Of a DNA stretch of 64,000 bases, positions 47,402 to 56,117 are shown in pieces. The translations under genes and the position numbers were made by a program. Positions within the stretch are counted from its first letter, which is position 1. Every line of letters begins with the position of its first letter. The notes under the pieces are model-generated. The model made no database searches. It was given only the letters and a program-made list of their open reading frames with translations, and was not told where the DNA came from. The stretch comes from Hyphomicrobiales bacterium (GTDB taxonomy: Bacteria; Pseudomonadota; Alphaproteobacteria; Rhizobiales; Beijerinckiaceae), in the NCBI GenBank assembly GCA_027484655.1, contig JAIXSM010000018.1, forward strand, positions 62,001 to 126,000. Direction: 5' to 3'.

Positions 47402-49195
47402 ATGCAAGCTCCCCCCGGTCAAGGCTCCCGATACCGCCGCGTTTTCAGGTTCGTCACGCATTACTGGCTGATGTTTCCCGGCCTGTTCGGCGTTCTGCTC
47501 ACCGCGCGCATCGCCTCCACGCTGGTGGACGTGAGCGTGCCCGTGGCGTCGGGGCTCGTGGTGGATGCTCTGGCCGCTGGCAGCCTCCAAAACCCCGAGC
47601 CCGTCTGGCGCGCGCTTGCGATCTTCATCGGCCTCGGCGCGGTGTTCGCCATCTCCCGGCAACTCGTGACGTTTCTGCTGAACCGCTTGAGCGCGCGCAC
47701 CATCGTCGCCATCGGCCGGGATGCGTTCGCAAAGGTTCAGCGTTTCTCTTCCGATTGGCACGCGAACTCGTTCGCGGGCTCGACCGTGCGCAAGATCACC
47801 CGTGGCATGAACGCCTACGACACCTTCACCGACACCATGGCCTTTGGCCTGCTGCCGGCGTTTATCGTCGTGATTGGCGTGTGCGGCGTGTTCTGGTGGC
47901 GCTGGCCGCTGCTGGGCCTCATCGTCGCGGTCGCGATCACGGTGTTTCTGGTTGTGACTGTGGCGCTTTCCGTCCTGTACGTGCGCCCGGCCAACATTGC
48001 GGCGCGCGAGCAGGATTCGCGCATGAGCGGCGTGCTCGCGGACTCGATCACCGGCAACGCCGCCGTGAAGAGCTTCGCCGCCGAGGAGCGCGAGGAGCAG
48101 ATGTTCCGCGACGTGTCCGACGACTGGGCGCGCAAGGCCGTGCGCAGCTGGGACCGCAGCGCAGTCAGCGGAATCGTGCAGTCGGTGATGCTCATCGGCC
48201 TGCAGACAGCAATGCTCGGCGCCGGCGTGATGCTTTGGGCGCAGGGGCAGGCGACGCCCGGCGATTTCGTCAGTCTCATCGCCACGCAGTTTCTCATCAA
48301 CGGCTATCTGCGCGACATCGGACAGCATGTTCGCACGGTGCAGCGCACCGTCAACGACATGGACGATGTGCTTGAGTTCCGCGAGGCGGGGCTTCAGGTC
48401 GCAAATGCGCCAAACGCCCGTGCGCTCGCCGTTGACCGGGGACGCATCGAGTTTGAGCGGGTGACGTTTCGCTACGCCGGCGCCGGAGCGCCGATCTACG
48501 AGGACTTCTCGCTCGTCATTCCAGCGGGCCAGCGCGTGGGCCTAGTGGGCCACTCAGGCGCAGGCAAGACCACGTTCGTGAAGTTGATCCAGCGCCTCTA
48601 CGATGTCGATCAGGGCCGCATCCTCATCGACGGGCAGAACATCGCCGAGGCGACGCAGGAAAGCGTGCGCCGCGCTGTTGGGCTTGTGCCGCAGGAGCCA
48701 GTGCTCTTCCACCGTACGCTGGCGCAGAACATCGCCTATGGGAGACCCGACGCGACGCGCGCGCAGATCGAGGAAGCCGCGCGGCTCGCACACGTGGACC
48801 TTTTTGTGCGCGGCTTGCCCAAGGGCTACGAAACCCTTGTGGGCGAGCGCGGCGTGAAGCTGTCGGGGGGTGAGCGCCAGCGCGTCGCCATCGCCCGCGC
48901 GATCCTCGCGGCCACGCCGATCCTCATTCTCGATGAGGCGACGTCGAGCCTCGACTCCGTGTCGGAGATGTACATCCGCGAGGCGGTGGAGCGCCTTTCC
49001 GCCGGACGCACGACGATTGTCGTCGCGCATCGCCTGTCCACCATCCAGCGGCTCGACCGTATTCTCGTATTCGATGGCGGGCGCATCGTTGAGGATGGCC
49101 GCCACGAGGATTTGATGTGCAGGCCGGGCGGCGTTTACCGCAAGCTGCTTGAGACGCAGATCCGCATGGGCGAGATCGCGACCGCGGCGGAATAG
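47402..49195 (+). CDS. ABC transporter, fused permease and ATPase (exporter type)
   Basis: The 597-residue half-transporter has a six-helix exporter domain in residues 1-310 and an ATPase domain with Walker A GHSGAGKTT, Q-loop VGLVPQEPVLF, signature LSGGERQR, Walker B ILILDEATSSLD, and switch His in VAHRLST. Family features are those of MsbA/ATM-like exporters that work as homodimers. The start ATG at 47402 follows rsh by 48 bases. Substrates could be lipids, drugs or glucans; the sequence does not discriminate. Confidence 0.93.
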   Translation: MQAPPGQGSRYRRVFRFVTHYWLMFPGLFGVLLTARIASTLVDVSVPVASGLVVDALAAGSLQNPEPVWRALAIFIGLGAVFAISRQLVTFLLNRLSARTIVAIGRDAFAKVQRFSSDWHANSFAGSTVRKITRGMNAYDTFTDTMAFGLLPAFIVVIGVCGVFWWRWPLLGLIVAVAITVFLVVTVALSVLYVRPANIAAREQDSRMSGVLADSITGNAAVKSFAAEEREEQMFRDVSDDWARKAVRSWDRSAVSGIVQSVMLIGLQTAMLGAGVMLWAQGQATPGDFVSLIATQFLINGYLRDIGQHVRTVQRTVNDMDDVLEFREAGLQVANAPNARALAVDRGRIEFERVTFRYAGAGAPIYEDFSLVIPAGQRVGLVGHSGAGKTTFVKLIQRLYDVDQGRILIDGQNIAEATQESVRRAVGLVPQEPVLFHRTLAQNIAYGRPDATRAQIEEAARLAHVDLFVRGLPKGYETLVGERGVKLSGGERQRVAIARAILAATPILILDEATSSLDSVSEMYIREAVERLSAGRTTIVVAHRLSTIQRLDRILVFDGGRIVEDGRHEDLMCRPGGVYRKLLETQIRMGEIATAAE

Positions 49196-49196
49196 G

Positions 49197-50024
49197 TCAG
49201 AACTGCCTGTTCACGCCGACCTTGAACACGTTGCGGAACGTGGACATGCTCTTGTCGCGCGTAACTGCGACCGCAGGATCGTATTGGTAGCCTTCAGTCG
49301 TTTCGCTTTTTACATACCTGTAGTCCGTGGACGTTCCTTTGGCTGAAACGGTCGTGCGCGGCGCAATCAGCGCGTTGTACTCGGCTTTGAGAGTCCACTG
49401 CGGCGCGATCGCATATTCGACGCCTGCGCCCAGGAGCAGCGAGGCCCGCGCGTCGCGCCCTGTGGTCTTGACGGCTGTGGCTCTCTCAAAGGGCTGTCTG
49501 TCCCAACCGGCCGCTCTGTCCGGGTATTCGCCGTAGTCGTAGGCGTGGGCGACCTGAACCGGCGCATAGGCGGCGCCAGCCTTCATGAACAGCAGCGTAT
49601 TGCCCATCACGACGCCGCCGCGAAGGGACAACGCGCCGCCGATGCGCGACTTGTAGTCGAGGCGGTTGCGATACGTCGGCTCGCCGAGTTCCTGCAGGCC
49701 GTTGAAACCGGAGTTGCGAAACGGCGCGAACCCCTCGATCTCAAGGCCTCCCATGAAGGCGCCGGAAACCATGTTGCAGCCAGCCTGAACGCCCGCCACC
49801 AGGGCGCTGACGTCGGCCTTTTGCTCACCGAAGCGGGCGTAGCCGGCGAAGGTCTCGCGGCTCGTCGCCGTCCCCAGGAGACCGCCGCCGTGAACCCCGG
49901 CGTAGCAGCCGGAGAAGGGCGCACGCTGATCCATGGCGAAGACTTGCGCGCGGGCGCCTGGCGCAGCCGCGAGAAGAGCTGCGAAGGCAACGGGCGGCCC
50001 GTAAAAGCTGATGAAACGATACAT
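49197..50024 (-). CDS. outer membrane beta-barrel protein, first of tandem pair
   Basis: The 275-residue protein has a signal peptide (YRFISFYGPPVAFAALL to GARAQ) and an Omp25/31-like barrel ending VFKVGVNRQF with terminal Phe, the outer-membrane assembly signal. Strand motifs SGCYAGVHGGG, SGAFMGGLEIEGF and LLLGAGVEYAIAPQWTLKAEYN are visible. A Cys pair (SGCYAG and QAGCNM) replaces the usual aromatic positions. It converges with the ABC exporter. A paralogue lies directly upstream on the same strand after a 41-base gap. Confidence 0.8.
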   Translation of the reverse strand: MYRFISFYGPPVAFAALLAAAPGARAQVFAMDQRAPFSGCYAGVHGGGLLGTATSRETFAGYARFGEQKADVSALVAGVQAGCNMVSGAFMGGLEIEGFAPFRNSGFNGLQELGEPTYRNRLDYKSRIGGALSLRGGVVMGNTLLFMKAGAAYAPVQVAHAYDYGEYPDRAAGWDRQPFERATAVKTTGRDARASLLLGAGVEYAIAPQWTLKAEYNALIAPRTTVSAKGTSTDYRYVKSETTEGYQYDPAVAVTRDKSMSTFRNVFKVGVNRQF

Positions 50025-50065
50025 GACGGCTATTCTTTCTTCTCGAAATGATTTGCGTGGCGAAT

Positions 50066-50959
50066 TCAGAAGCTCCGGCTCACGCCAAACTTGAGGCTGC
50101 CGCGTCCCATCCGGATCGACTGCGTGTTCTTGTCGCCGGCGAGGTCTTGGCGGGGTGCGCTCGCGCACCGAAAGGCGCCGTTGTCGTCACACCGCGTTCC
50201 GCTCGTGATCGTGCTTTCGAACCGCTCGCCCGGGGTGAAAATGTAGTTGGCCTCGACGCGCGTCGACCAGTTCTCGCTGATGAGATGCTCGAGCCCCACG
50301 CCCAGCAGGAGGCCGAACTGGCGCACGGTCGCGGCGCTCTTGTATCTGACGTCGATCTGCCAAGGGTCGGCGGCGGTCGGAGCCTCGCGCGCTTTCGTGC
50401 GCAGATAGTCGTTGTTTATCTCGGTTGAGAGGCTTGCCACGCCCGCCTTCGCGTAGAGGATCGTGGAGCCGAAGGCGTAGCCTGCGCGCAGCGAGCCGGC
50501 GAACGAGAAGCCGTCGCGCAAATCCACCCGATCTGTCATGGGATCGAGCGCGAAGCCGGTGTGCGTGATGCGCCCGTCCACCGTCAGCCAGCCATCGACC
50601 TCAAGGCCCATCATGAACGAGCCCGAGGACACGTTGCACCCGCCGAACCCACCGACCAGAGGCTGGTTCGCTCGACCCTTGTGGTCGTTTGCGACGGGGA
50701 AGGTGTTGTTGAAATAGTTGTTGGCGATCAGCTTGTGATCGTAGGTCGTGTGCTGCATCCCGGCCTGTGCGCCAAGATGGCACCAGAACGGGCGAAGGCC
50801 GCCGACCACGGGTGGGGCTTGCTCGGGGATGGGTTCAAGCACAGGCGGGGGAGCTGCGTCGAAGACACCAGGCCTCAACAGCTTCATGTCGGCAGCCGCC
50901 GCAAAGGTTGCGGGAAGAATGGCCGCCCCGGCGATGAGGGCGCGAACTGAATTGAACAT
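50066..50959 (-). CDS. outer membrane beta-barrel protein, second of tandem pair
   Basis: This 297-residue barrel has a signal peptide (SVRALIAGAAILPATFAAAAD), a proline-rich linker, and the core FWCHLGAQAGM, GGCNVSSGSFMMGLEVDGW, and LLLGVGLEHLISENWSTRVEANYIF. It ends SLKFGVSRSF, with terminal Phe. The Cys pair of the neighbour is conserved (FWCHLG and GGCNVS), and a second pair (TRCDDNGAFRC) is unique to this copy. It is divergent from pdxJ. Function is probably structural or porin-like. Confidence 0.8.
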   Translation of the reverse strand: MFNSVRALIAGAAILPATFAAAADMKLLRPGVFDAAPPPVLEPIPEQAPPVVGGLRPFWCHLGAQAGMQHTTYDHKLIANNYFNNTFPVANDHKGRANQPLVGGFGGCNVSSGSFMMGLEVDGWLTVDGRITHTGFALDPMTDRVDLRDGFSFAGSLRAGYAFGSTILYAKAGVASLSTEINNDYLRTKAREAPTAADPWQIDVRYKSAATVRQFGLLLGVGLEHLISENWSTRVEANYIFTPGERFESTITSGTRCDDNGAFRCASAPRQDLAGDKNTQSIRMGRGSLKFGVSRSF

Positions 50960-51116
50960 TGAAATAATCTTTCACTCGATACGTGGTCTTGACCATGAAC
51001 CTCCTATGGTTAAGTTCGAGTAAATCCTGAATCGGATGCGGCGGGTGCGCTTGTAGGACCATGCCCCGGGCGCTACTTCTCCAACGCGGCTGCTCCGCCG
51101 CATAACTGGATGCGAA

Positions 51117-51872
51117 ATGTCTGCTCCATTCCTTCGCCTGGGCGTGAACATCGATCACGTCGCCACCGTGCGGAACGCCCGCGGCGGCGCCGTTCCTGAT
51201 CCCGTGCGGGCTGCGCTGCTCGCCATTGAGGCGGGGGCGGACGGCATTACAGCCCATCTGCGTGAAGACCGTCGCCACATCCGTGATGAGGACATGGCGC
51301 GCCTGAAGCGCGAGATCTCGAGGCCGCTCAATTTTGAAATGGCCGCCACCGACGAGATGGTGGCGATTGCGCTCCACACGCGGCCGCACGCCTCGTGCCT
51401 CGTGCCCGAGAAGCGCAGCGAGCGAACGACAGAAGGCGGGCTTGATGTGGCGGGCGCCCACGATCGTCTGAAGGTCATCACGACGGAACTCGCCCGCGCG
51501 GGCATGCGCGTTTCGCTGTTCATCGAGCCGTCGCTGGATGCGCTTGAGGCAGCGAAATCCATCGGCGCGCCTGTCGTCGAGCTTCACACAGGGGCCTGGT
51601 GCGACGCTCTTACCCATGGCCAGCAGGAGAAGGCCGACCACGAGTTCGGCCGCATACGCGTCGCCGCCGCCCGCGCCGCTGAACTGGGCATCGAGTGCCA
51701 CGCCGGCCACGGGCTCGACTACGCCACCGCGCGCAAGATCGCGTCGCTGCCGCAGGTGGTCGAATTGAACATCGGACACTTCCTGATCGGCGAGGCGATT
51801 TTTGTCGGGCTGGGCGAGGCCATTCGCCGGATGCGCGCGGCGATGGACGAGGGCCGGCGCGTCGCGGGTTGA
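51117..51872 (+). CDS. pdxJ: pyridoxine 5'-phosphate synthase
   Basis: PdxJ condenses 1-deoxy-xylulose-5-phosphate with 3-amino-2-oxopropyl phosphate to form pyridoxine 5'-phosphate. The 251-residue TIM barrel shows [42 protein letters not shown] and [10 protein letters not shown]. It begins the block pdxJ-acpS-lepB-rnc-era, which is standard in alphaproteobacteria. AcpS follows after 10 bases. Confidence 0.97.
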   Translation: MSAPFLRLGVNIDHVATVRNARGGAVPDPVRAALLAIEAGADGITAHLREDRRHIRDEDMARLKREISRPLNFEMAATDEMVAIALHTRPHASCLVPEKRSERTTEGGLDVAGAHDRLKVITTELARAGMRVSLFIEPSLDALEAAKSIGAPVVELHTGAWCDALTHGQQEKADHEFGRIRVAAARAAELGIECHAGHGLDYATARKIASLPQVVELNIGHFLIGEAIFVGLGEAIRRMRAAMDEGRRVAG

Positions 51873-51882
51873 GGAGGCGAGC

Positions 51883-52302
51883 GTGATCCTTGGCCTGGGC
51901 GCCGACCTTATCGATATCCGCCGCGTTGAGAAAACGCTGGAGCGTTTTGGCCAGCGGTTTGTCGATCGGTGCTTCACCGATGTGGAGCAGGCGAAGTCCG
52001 AGGGGCGCCGGGAGCGCGCCGCCTCCTACGCCAAGCGCTTCGCCGCCAAGGAGGCGTGCTCGAAGGCGCTGGGCACAGGGCTCCACATGGGGGTCGCCTG
52101 GCGGGAGATGGGCGTCGTCAACCTGCCGGGTGGCAAGCCGACCATGGAGTTGACTGGAGGCGCCGCCGAGCGGCTCGCAGCCATGACGCCGCCGGGGATG
52201 CGCCCGGTCATTCACATCACCATCACGGACGATTATCCCCACGCCCAGGCGTTTGTGGTCATCGAGGCGCTGCCCGAGACCAGCGGAACTGGAACGGTTT
52301 AG
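51883..52302 (+). CDS. acpS: holo-[acyl-carrier-protein] synthase
   Basis: AcpS attaches 4'-phosphopantetheine to acyl carrier protein. The 139-residue protein has [18 protein letters not shown] (metal Asp), [19 protein letters not shown] (catalytic Glu) and a C-terminal [19 protein letters not shown] strand. The GTG at 51883 has GAGGAGGCG just upstream, better than the longer track start. It lies 10 bases after pdxJ. Confidence 0.96.
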   Translation: MILGLGADLIDIRRVEKTLERFGQRFVDRCFTDVEQAKSEGRRERAASYAKRFAAKEACSKALGTGLHMGVAWREMGVVNLPGGKPTMELTGGAAERLAAMTPPGMRPVIHITITDDYPHAQAFVVIEALPETSGTGTV

Positions 52303-52477
52303 GCGCGCTGGTCGCCGGTCGGCCTTGGCGGGGCGGGCCGCGGGGGGTATACCGGCCCTCGGGTGTCGAGCCGGCGTGTCGCTCCTGTGTGTCGATCATT
52401 TTGACGAATCCCCGTAGGCTTCCTCCACGGGGGCTCGGTTTGGGCGATCCGGGTTGGATTGCAGGAAGGCGGAAAGC

Positions 52478-53236
52478 GTGGCGAAGCAGAAGAAGGAAGA
52501 GGGGGGCTTTGGCGAAACTGTGAAGGTCATCGTCCAGGCGCTGCTGATCGCGCTGGTCGTCCGCACGGTGCTGTTCCAGCCCTTCAACATTCCTTCAGGA
52601 TCGCTGATCCCCACGCTGCTGATCGGCGATTATCTCTTCGTCTCAAAGTACTCGTACGGCTACTCGAAGCACTCGCTTCCCTTCAGCCCCGACATCTTCT
52701 CTGGCCGTATTCTGGCGAGCGAGCCCAAGCGCGGCGATATCGCCGTGTTCAAGCTGCCCCGCGACGGCTCGACCGACTACATCAAGCGCGTGATCGGCAT
52801 GCCCGGCGACACGGTGCAGATGATCGAGGGGCGCCTCTACATCAACGGGCAGGCGGTTCCCCGCGAGCGGGCGCCGGGCGTGCGCACGCGCGACGCCTTC
52901 GGGCGCGAGGTCGAGGCGACCACCTGGCGGGAGACGCTGCCCGGCGGCACGTCGCATCTCATCATCGAGCGTGACGGCGACAGGGGCTTTTACGACAACA
53001 CGCCGCTCTTCAAGGTGCCGCCCGGCAACTACTTCATGATGGGCGACAACCGTGACAACTCCACGGATTCCCGCGTGACCAGCGAGGACGGCGGCGTCGG
53101 CTTCGTCCCCTTCGAGAATTTCGTCGGGCGCGCAGAGGTGATCTTCTTCTCCGTGGAGGAGGGCGAGGCCGCCTGGCAGGTGTGGAAGTGGCCTTGGAGC
53201 GTGCGCTGGAGCAGGCTGTTCAGCCCGGTGCGCTGA
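52478..53236 (+). CDS. lepB: signal peptidase I
   Basis: LepB cleaves signal peptides from exported proteins. The 252-residue protein has one N-terminal transmembrane helix (VKVIVQALLIALVVRTVLF), the nucleophile Ser in IPSGSLIPTLL, the general-base Lys in DYIKRVIGMPGD, and the MGDNRDNSTDSR motif. The GTG at 52478 with AGGAAGGCGGAAAGC upstream is chosen; a TTG at 52454 would add eight residues. The acpS-lepB gap is 175 bases, so a promoter there is possible. rnc follows 1 base after its stop. Confidence 0.96.
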   Translation: MAKQKKEEGGFGETVKVIVQALLIALVVRTVLFQPFNIPSGSLIPTLLIGDYLFVSKYSYGYSKHSLPFSPDIFSGRILASEPKRGDIAVFKLPRDGSTDYIKRVIGMPGDTVQMIEGRLYINGQAVPRERAPGVRTRDAFGREVEATTWRETLPGGTSHLIIERDGDRGFYDNTPLFKVPPGNYFMMGDNRDNSTDSRVTSEDGGVGFVPFENFVGRAEVIFFSVEEGEAAWQVWKWPWSVRWSRLFSPVR

Positions 53237-53237
53237 C

Positions 53238-53960
53238 ATGGCGCGGAAAGCCCGCCCCGATCTGGCCGCGCTTGAATCGCACATCGGCCATGCGTTCAAG
53301 GACCGGACTCTGCTGGAGCGGGCGCTCACCCACGTGAGCGCCATCTCGGCTGGCGGTGCGCGCATCGATTCCTATCAGCGGCTGGAGTTTCTGGGCGACC
53401 GCGTCCTTGGGCTCGCTGTGTCCGACATGCTGCACGCTGCTTTCCCGAAGGCGGCCGAGGGCGAACTCTCCCGCCGTCTGGCTGAGCTTGTGCGCAAGGA
53501 GACCTGCGCCGACATCGCCCGCGAGTGGGGCGTTGGCGATCACCTTCGCCTTGGCGGCGGCGAGGCGCAGACGGGCGGCGCCAAGAAGGTCGCCATTCTC
53601 GGCGACGTGTGCGAATCCATCATCGGGGCGGTGCATCTGGACGGCGGCTTTGAGGCCGCCAGCGATCTGGTGCGGCGCAACTGGCTGGAGCGGATGATGA
53701 AACCGCGTCGGCCGCTGCGCGACCCCAAAACCGCGTTGCAGGAGTGGGCGCAGGCGCGCGGCCTTGAAACGCCCGTCTACCGTGAGGCGGACCGGTCCGG
53801 CCCCGCACACGCGCCAAGGTTCGTCATCGCTGTCGAGGTCGCCGGTTTTGAATCCGTCGCGGCCGAGGGGGCATCCAAGCGCACCGCGGAACAAGCGGCG
53901 GCGCGCGCATTTATGGCCCGCGAGGGCGTTATTGAACCCCGCGAGAAAGGCTCGACGTGA
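53238..53960 (+). CDS. rnc: ribonuclease III
   Basis: RNase III cuts double-stranded RNA, including rRNA precursors. The 240-residue protein has the signature RLEFLGDRVLGLAVSDML and the downstream GDVCESIIGAVHLDGG (Asp/Glu metal ligands), then a C-terminal double-stranded-RNA-binding domain (KTALQEWAQARGLETPVY to TAEQAAARAFM). It starts one base after lepB and its TGA overlaps the era GTG (GTGA), so the trio lepB-rnc-era is tightly coupled. Confidence 0.97.
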   Translation: MARKARPDLAALESHIGHAFKDRTLLERALTHVSAISAGGARIDSYQRLEFLGDRVLGLAVSDMLHAAFPKAAEGELSRRLAELVRKETCADIAREWGVGDHLRLGGGEAQTGGAKKVAILGDVCESIIGAVHLDGGFEAASDLVRRNWLERMMKPRRPLRDPKTALQEWAQARGLETPVYREADRSGPAHAPRFVIAVEVAGFESVAAEGASKRTAEQAAARAFMAREGVIEPREKGST

Positions 53961-54865
53961 GCGAAGACCAGACTACACGCTGCGGCTTCGTTGCGCTCAT
54001 TGGCGCGCCGAACGCCGGCAAATCGACGCTGCTGAACGCCCTTGTGGGCGCCAAGGTGTCCATCGTCTCACGCAAGGTGCAAACCACGCGCGCCCAGGTG
54101 CGCGGCATCGCCCTGCATGGCGCGGCCCAGATCATCTTCGTGGACACGCCGGGCATCTTCGCGCCCAAGCGCAGGCTGGACCGCGCGATGGTGACCTCCG
54201 CGTGGGGCGGCGCCTCCGACGCGGATGTGGTGTGCCTGCTGATTGACGCCCGCAAGGGGGTTGATGAGGAGGCGCGCACGATCCTTGAAAAGCTTGCGCA
54301 GACCACCCGCCGCCGCACGCTCGCGCTCAACAAGATCGACACCATCGAGAATACGCAATTGCTGGCGCTCGCCAAGGAGATCAACGAACTGTGTTCCTTT
54401 GAGGAGACATTCATGATTTCCGCGCTGCACGGCTACGGCGTCGAGCGGCTGAAGGAGAAACTGGCCGGCATGATGAAGCCCGGCCCGTGGCTTTACCCGG
54501 AAGACCAGATTTCTGACGCGCCGCTGCGCTCGTTGGCCGCCGAGATCACCCGCGAAAAGATTTTCGAGCGCCTGCACGACGAGTTGCCCTACCAGATCAC
54601 CGTCGAAACCGACCAGTGGAAGAACCAGCCGGACGGTTCTGCCCGCATTGAGCAGACCATCTACGTCACCCGCGAGGGGCACAGGAAGATCGTGCTCGGC
54701 GAGGGCGGGCGCACCATCAAGTCCATCGGGTCGGCGGCGCGCAAGGACATCGCCGAGGCCGCCGAACAGAAGGTGCATCTGTTCCTGTTCGTGAAGGTGC
54801 GCGAGAACTGGATCGACGATCCCGAGCGCTATCGCGAGATGGGTCTCGATTTTCCGCGCGAATGA
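53957..54865 (+). CDS. era: GTPase Era, 16S rRNA maturation
   Basis: Era binds the 3' end of 16S rRNA and is essential for 30S maturation. The 302-residue protein has G1 GAPNAGKST, G3 DTPG, G4 NKID, and a C-terminal KH domain (GRTIKSIGSAARKDIAEA). It starts at GTG within the rnc stop. Its TGA overlaps the ATG of an MFS gene (ATGA), which is not part of the usual era operon. Confidence 0.97.
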   Translation: MSEDQTTRCGFVALIGAPNAGKSTLLNALVGAKVSIVSRKVQTTRAQVRGIALHGAAQIIFVDTPGIFAPKRRLDRAMVTSAWGGASDADVVCLLIDARKGVDEEARTILEKLAQTTRRRTLALNKIDTIENTQLLALAKEINELCSFEETFMISALHGYGVERLKEKLAGMMKPGPWLYPEDQISDAPLRSLAAEITREKIFERLHDELPYQITVETDQWKNQPDGSARIEQTIYVTREGHRKIVLGEGGRTIKSIGSAARKDIAEAAEQKVHLFLFVKVRENWIDDPERYREMGLDFPRE

Positions 54866-56094
54866 CCGTGGACGCCGGAAGCGCCGCATCTGCGCCTGTC
54901 GCGTCTGAGCCAGCGCGCATCGCGGCCGGAACGCCTGCGTTCCGGCGCACGAATATTGCGATCTTTTTCTGCGGATTCTCGATCTTCGCGATTCTGTATT
55001 GCACGCAGCCTGTGTTGCCGGCGTTCTCGCAGGAGTTCGGCGTGTCTGCGGCGGAAAGCTCGCTGGCGCTGTCGCTGACCACCGCCACCATGGCGGTGGC
55101 GATGCTGTTCGCCAGTTCGCTCTCGGAGGTTGTCGGCCGCAAGTCGATGATGCTTGTGGCGCTCGTGGCGTCCTCGCTGCTGACGCTGGCGCTCGCCTTC
55201 GCGCCGGGCTGGAGCGAGATTCTCTGGCTGCGCGCGCTCGCCGGCGTCACCCTGTCAGGAATGCCCGCGGTGGCGCTGGCGTATCTCAGCGAGGAGATGG
55301 ACGCGAGCGCGGTCGCCAGAGCCGTCGGCATTTATATCGGCGGCAGCGCCATCGGCGGGATGATGGGCCGCCTCGTGGTCGCCGGGCTCGCCGACTACGG
55401 ATCCTGGCGGATCGCCATGGCGACGATTGCGATAACGGGGCTTGTCTCCGCCGCGGTGTTCTGGCGCACGCTGCCAGCCTCGCGCCATTTCCATGCGCGC
55501 ACGCCCTCGTTCACCAAACTCGCCGCGTCGCTGTTCGCCTGCGCGCGCAACGGCTCAATCCTGATCCTGCTTGGCATCGGCTTCCTGCTGCTTGGCGGGT
55601 TCATGACCGTGTACAACTACGTCGGCTTCCGGTTGCAAGGCGCGCCGTTCCATCTCAGCCAGACGCTCGCGGGGCTGGTGTTTGTGGTCTATCCGCTGGG
55701 CTCGTTCTCGTCCGCTTTCATGGGCGCGCAGGCGGCGCGCTATGGTCGCGGGCCGGTGCTGGTCGGCTCGCTGACGATCATGACTGTGGGCCTTCTGCTG
55801 ATGACGCCTGACTCGCTCGTGGCGATGCTCGTGGGCCTCAGCGTGCTGACGTTCGGATTTTTTGGCGCCCACGCGGTGGCCAGCGGCTGGGCCGGGGCGC
55901 TTGTGGCCCGCGACAAGGCGCAGGCGTCCTCGCTTTATCTGCTGTGCTACTACGTGGGCGGCGGCGTCGCGGGCACGGTGGGCGGCCTGTTCTGGGCGAG
56001 CCACGGGTGGCCGGGGGTTGCGCTGTTCGCCGGGGTGATGATGCTTGGCACGCTCGCGCTGGCGACCTTGCTTTGGCGAACCGCGCCGCGCTGA
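54862..56094 (+). CDS. MFS transporter, YnfM-like efflux family
   Basis: The 410-residue protein has 12 hydrophobic helices after a 30-residue Ala-rich N-terminus. Segments ILYCTQPVLPAFSQEFGVS, SLSEVVGRKSMML (motif A) and GMPAVALAYLSEE match the YnfM/YbcL-like drug- or arabinose-efflux group. It overlaps era by four bases, an unusual neighbour for that gene. An alpha/beta hydrolase follows after 23 bases. It is unrelated in detail to the two MFS genes near 26 kb. Substrate is unknown. Confidence 0.88.
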   Translation: MTVDAGSAASAPVASEPARIAAGTPAFRRTNIAIFFCGFSIFAILYCTQPVLPAFSQEFGVSAAESSLALSLTTATMAVAMLFASSLSEVVGRKSMMLVALVASSLLTLALAFAPGWSEILWLRALAGVTLSGMPAVALAYLSEEMDASAVARAVGIYIGGSAIGGMMGRLVVAGLADYGSWRIAMATIAITGLVSAAVFWRTLPASRHFHARTPSFTKLAASLFACARNGSILILLGIGFLLLGGFMTVYNYVGFRLQGAPFHLSQTLAGLVFVVYPLGSFSSAFMGAQAARYGRGPVLVGSLTIMTVGLLLMTPDSLVAMLVGLSVLTFGFFGAHAVASGWAGALVARDKAQASSLYLLCYYVGGGVAGTVGGLFWASHGWPGVALFAGVMMLGTLALATLLWRTAPR

Positions 56095-56117
56095 ACGAAC
56101 AAAAAAGGGGAGGACGC

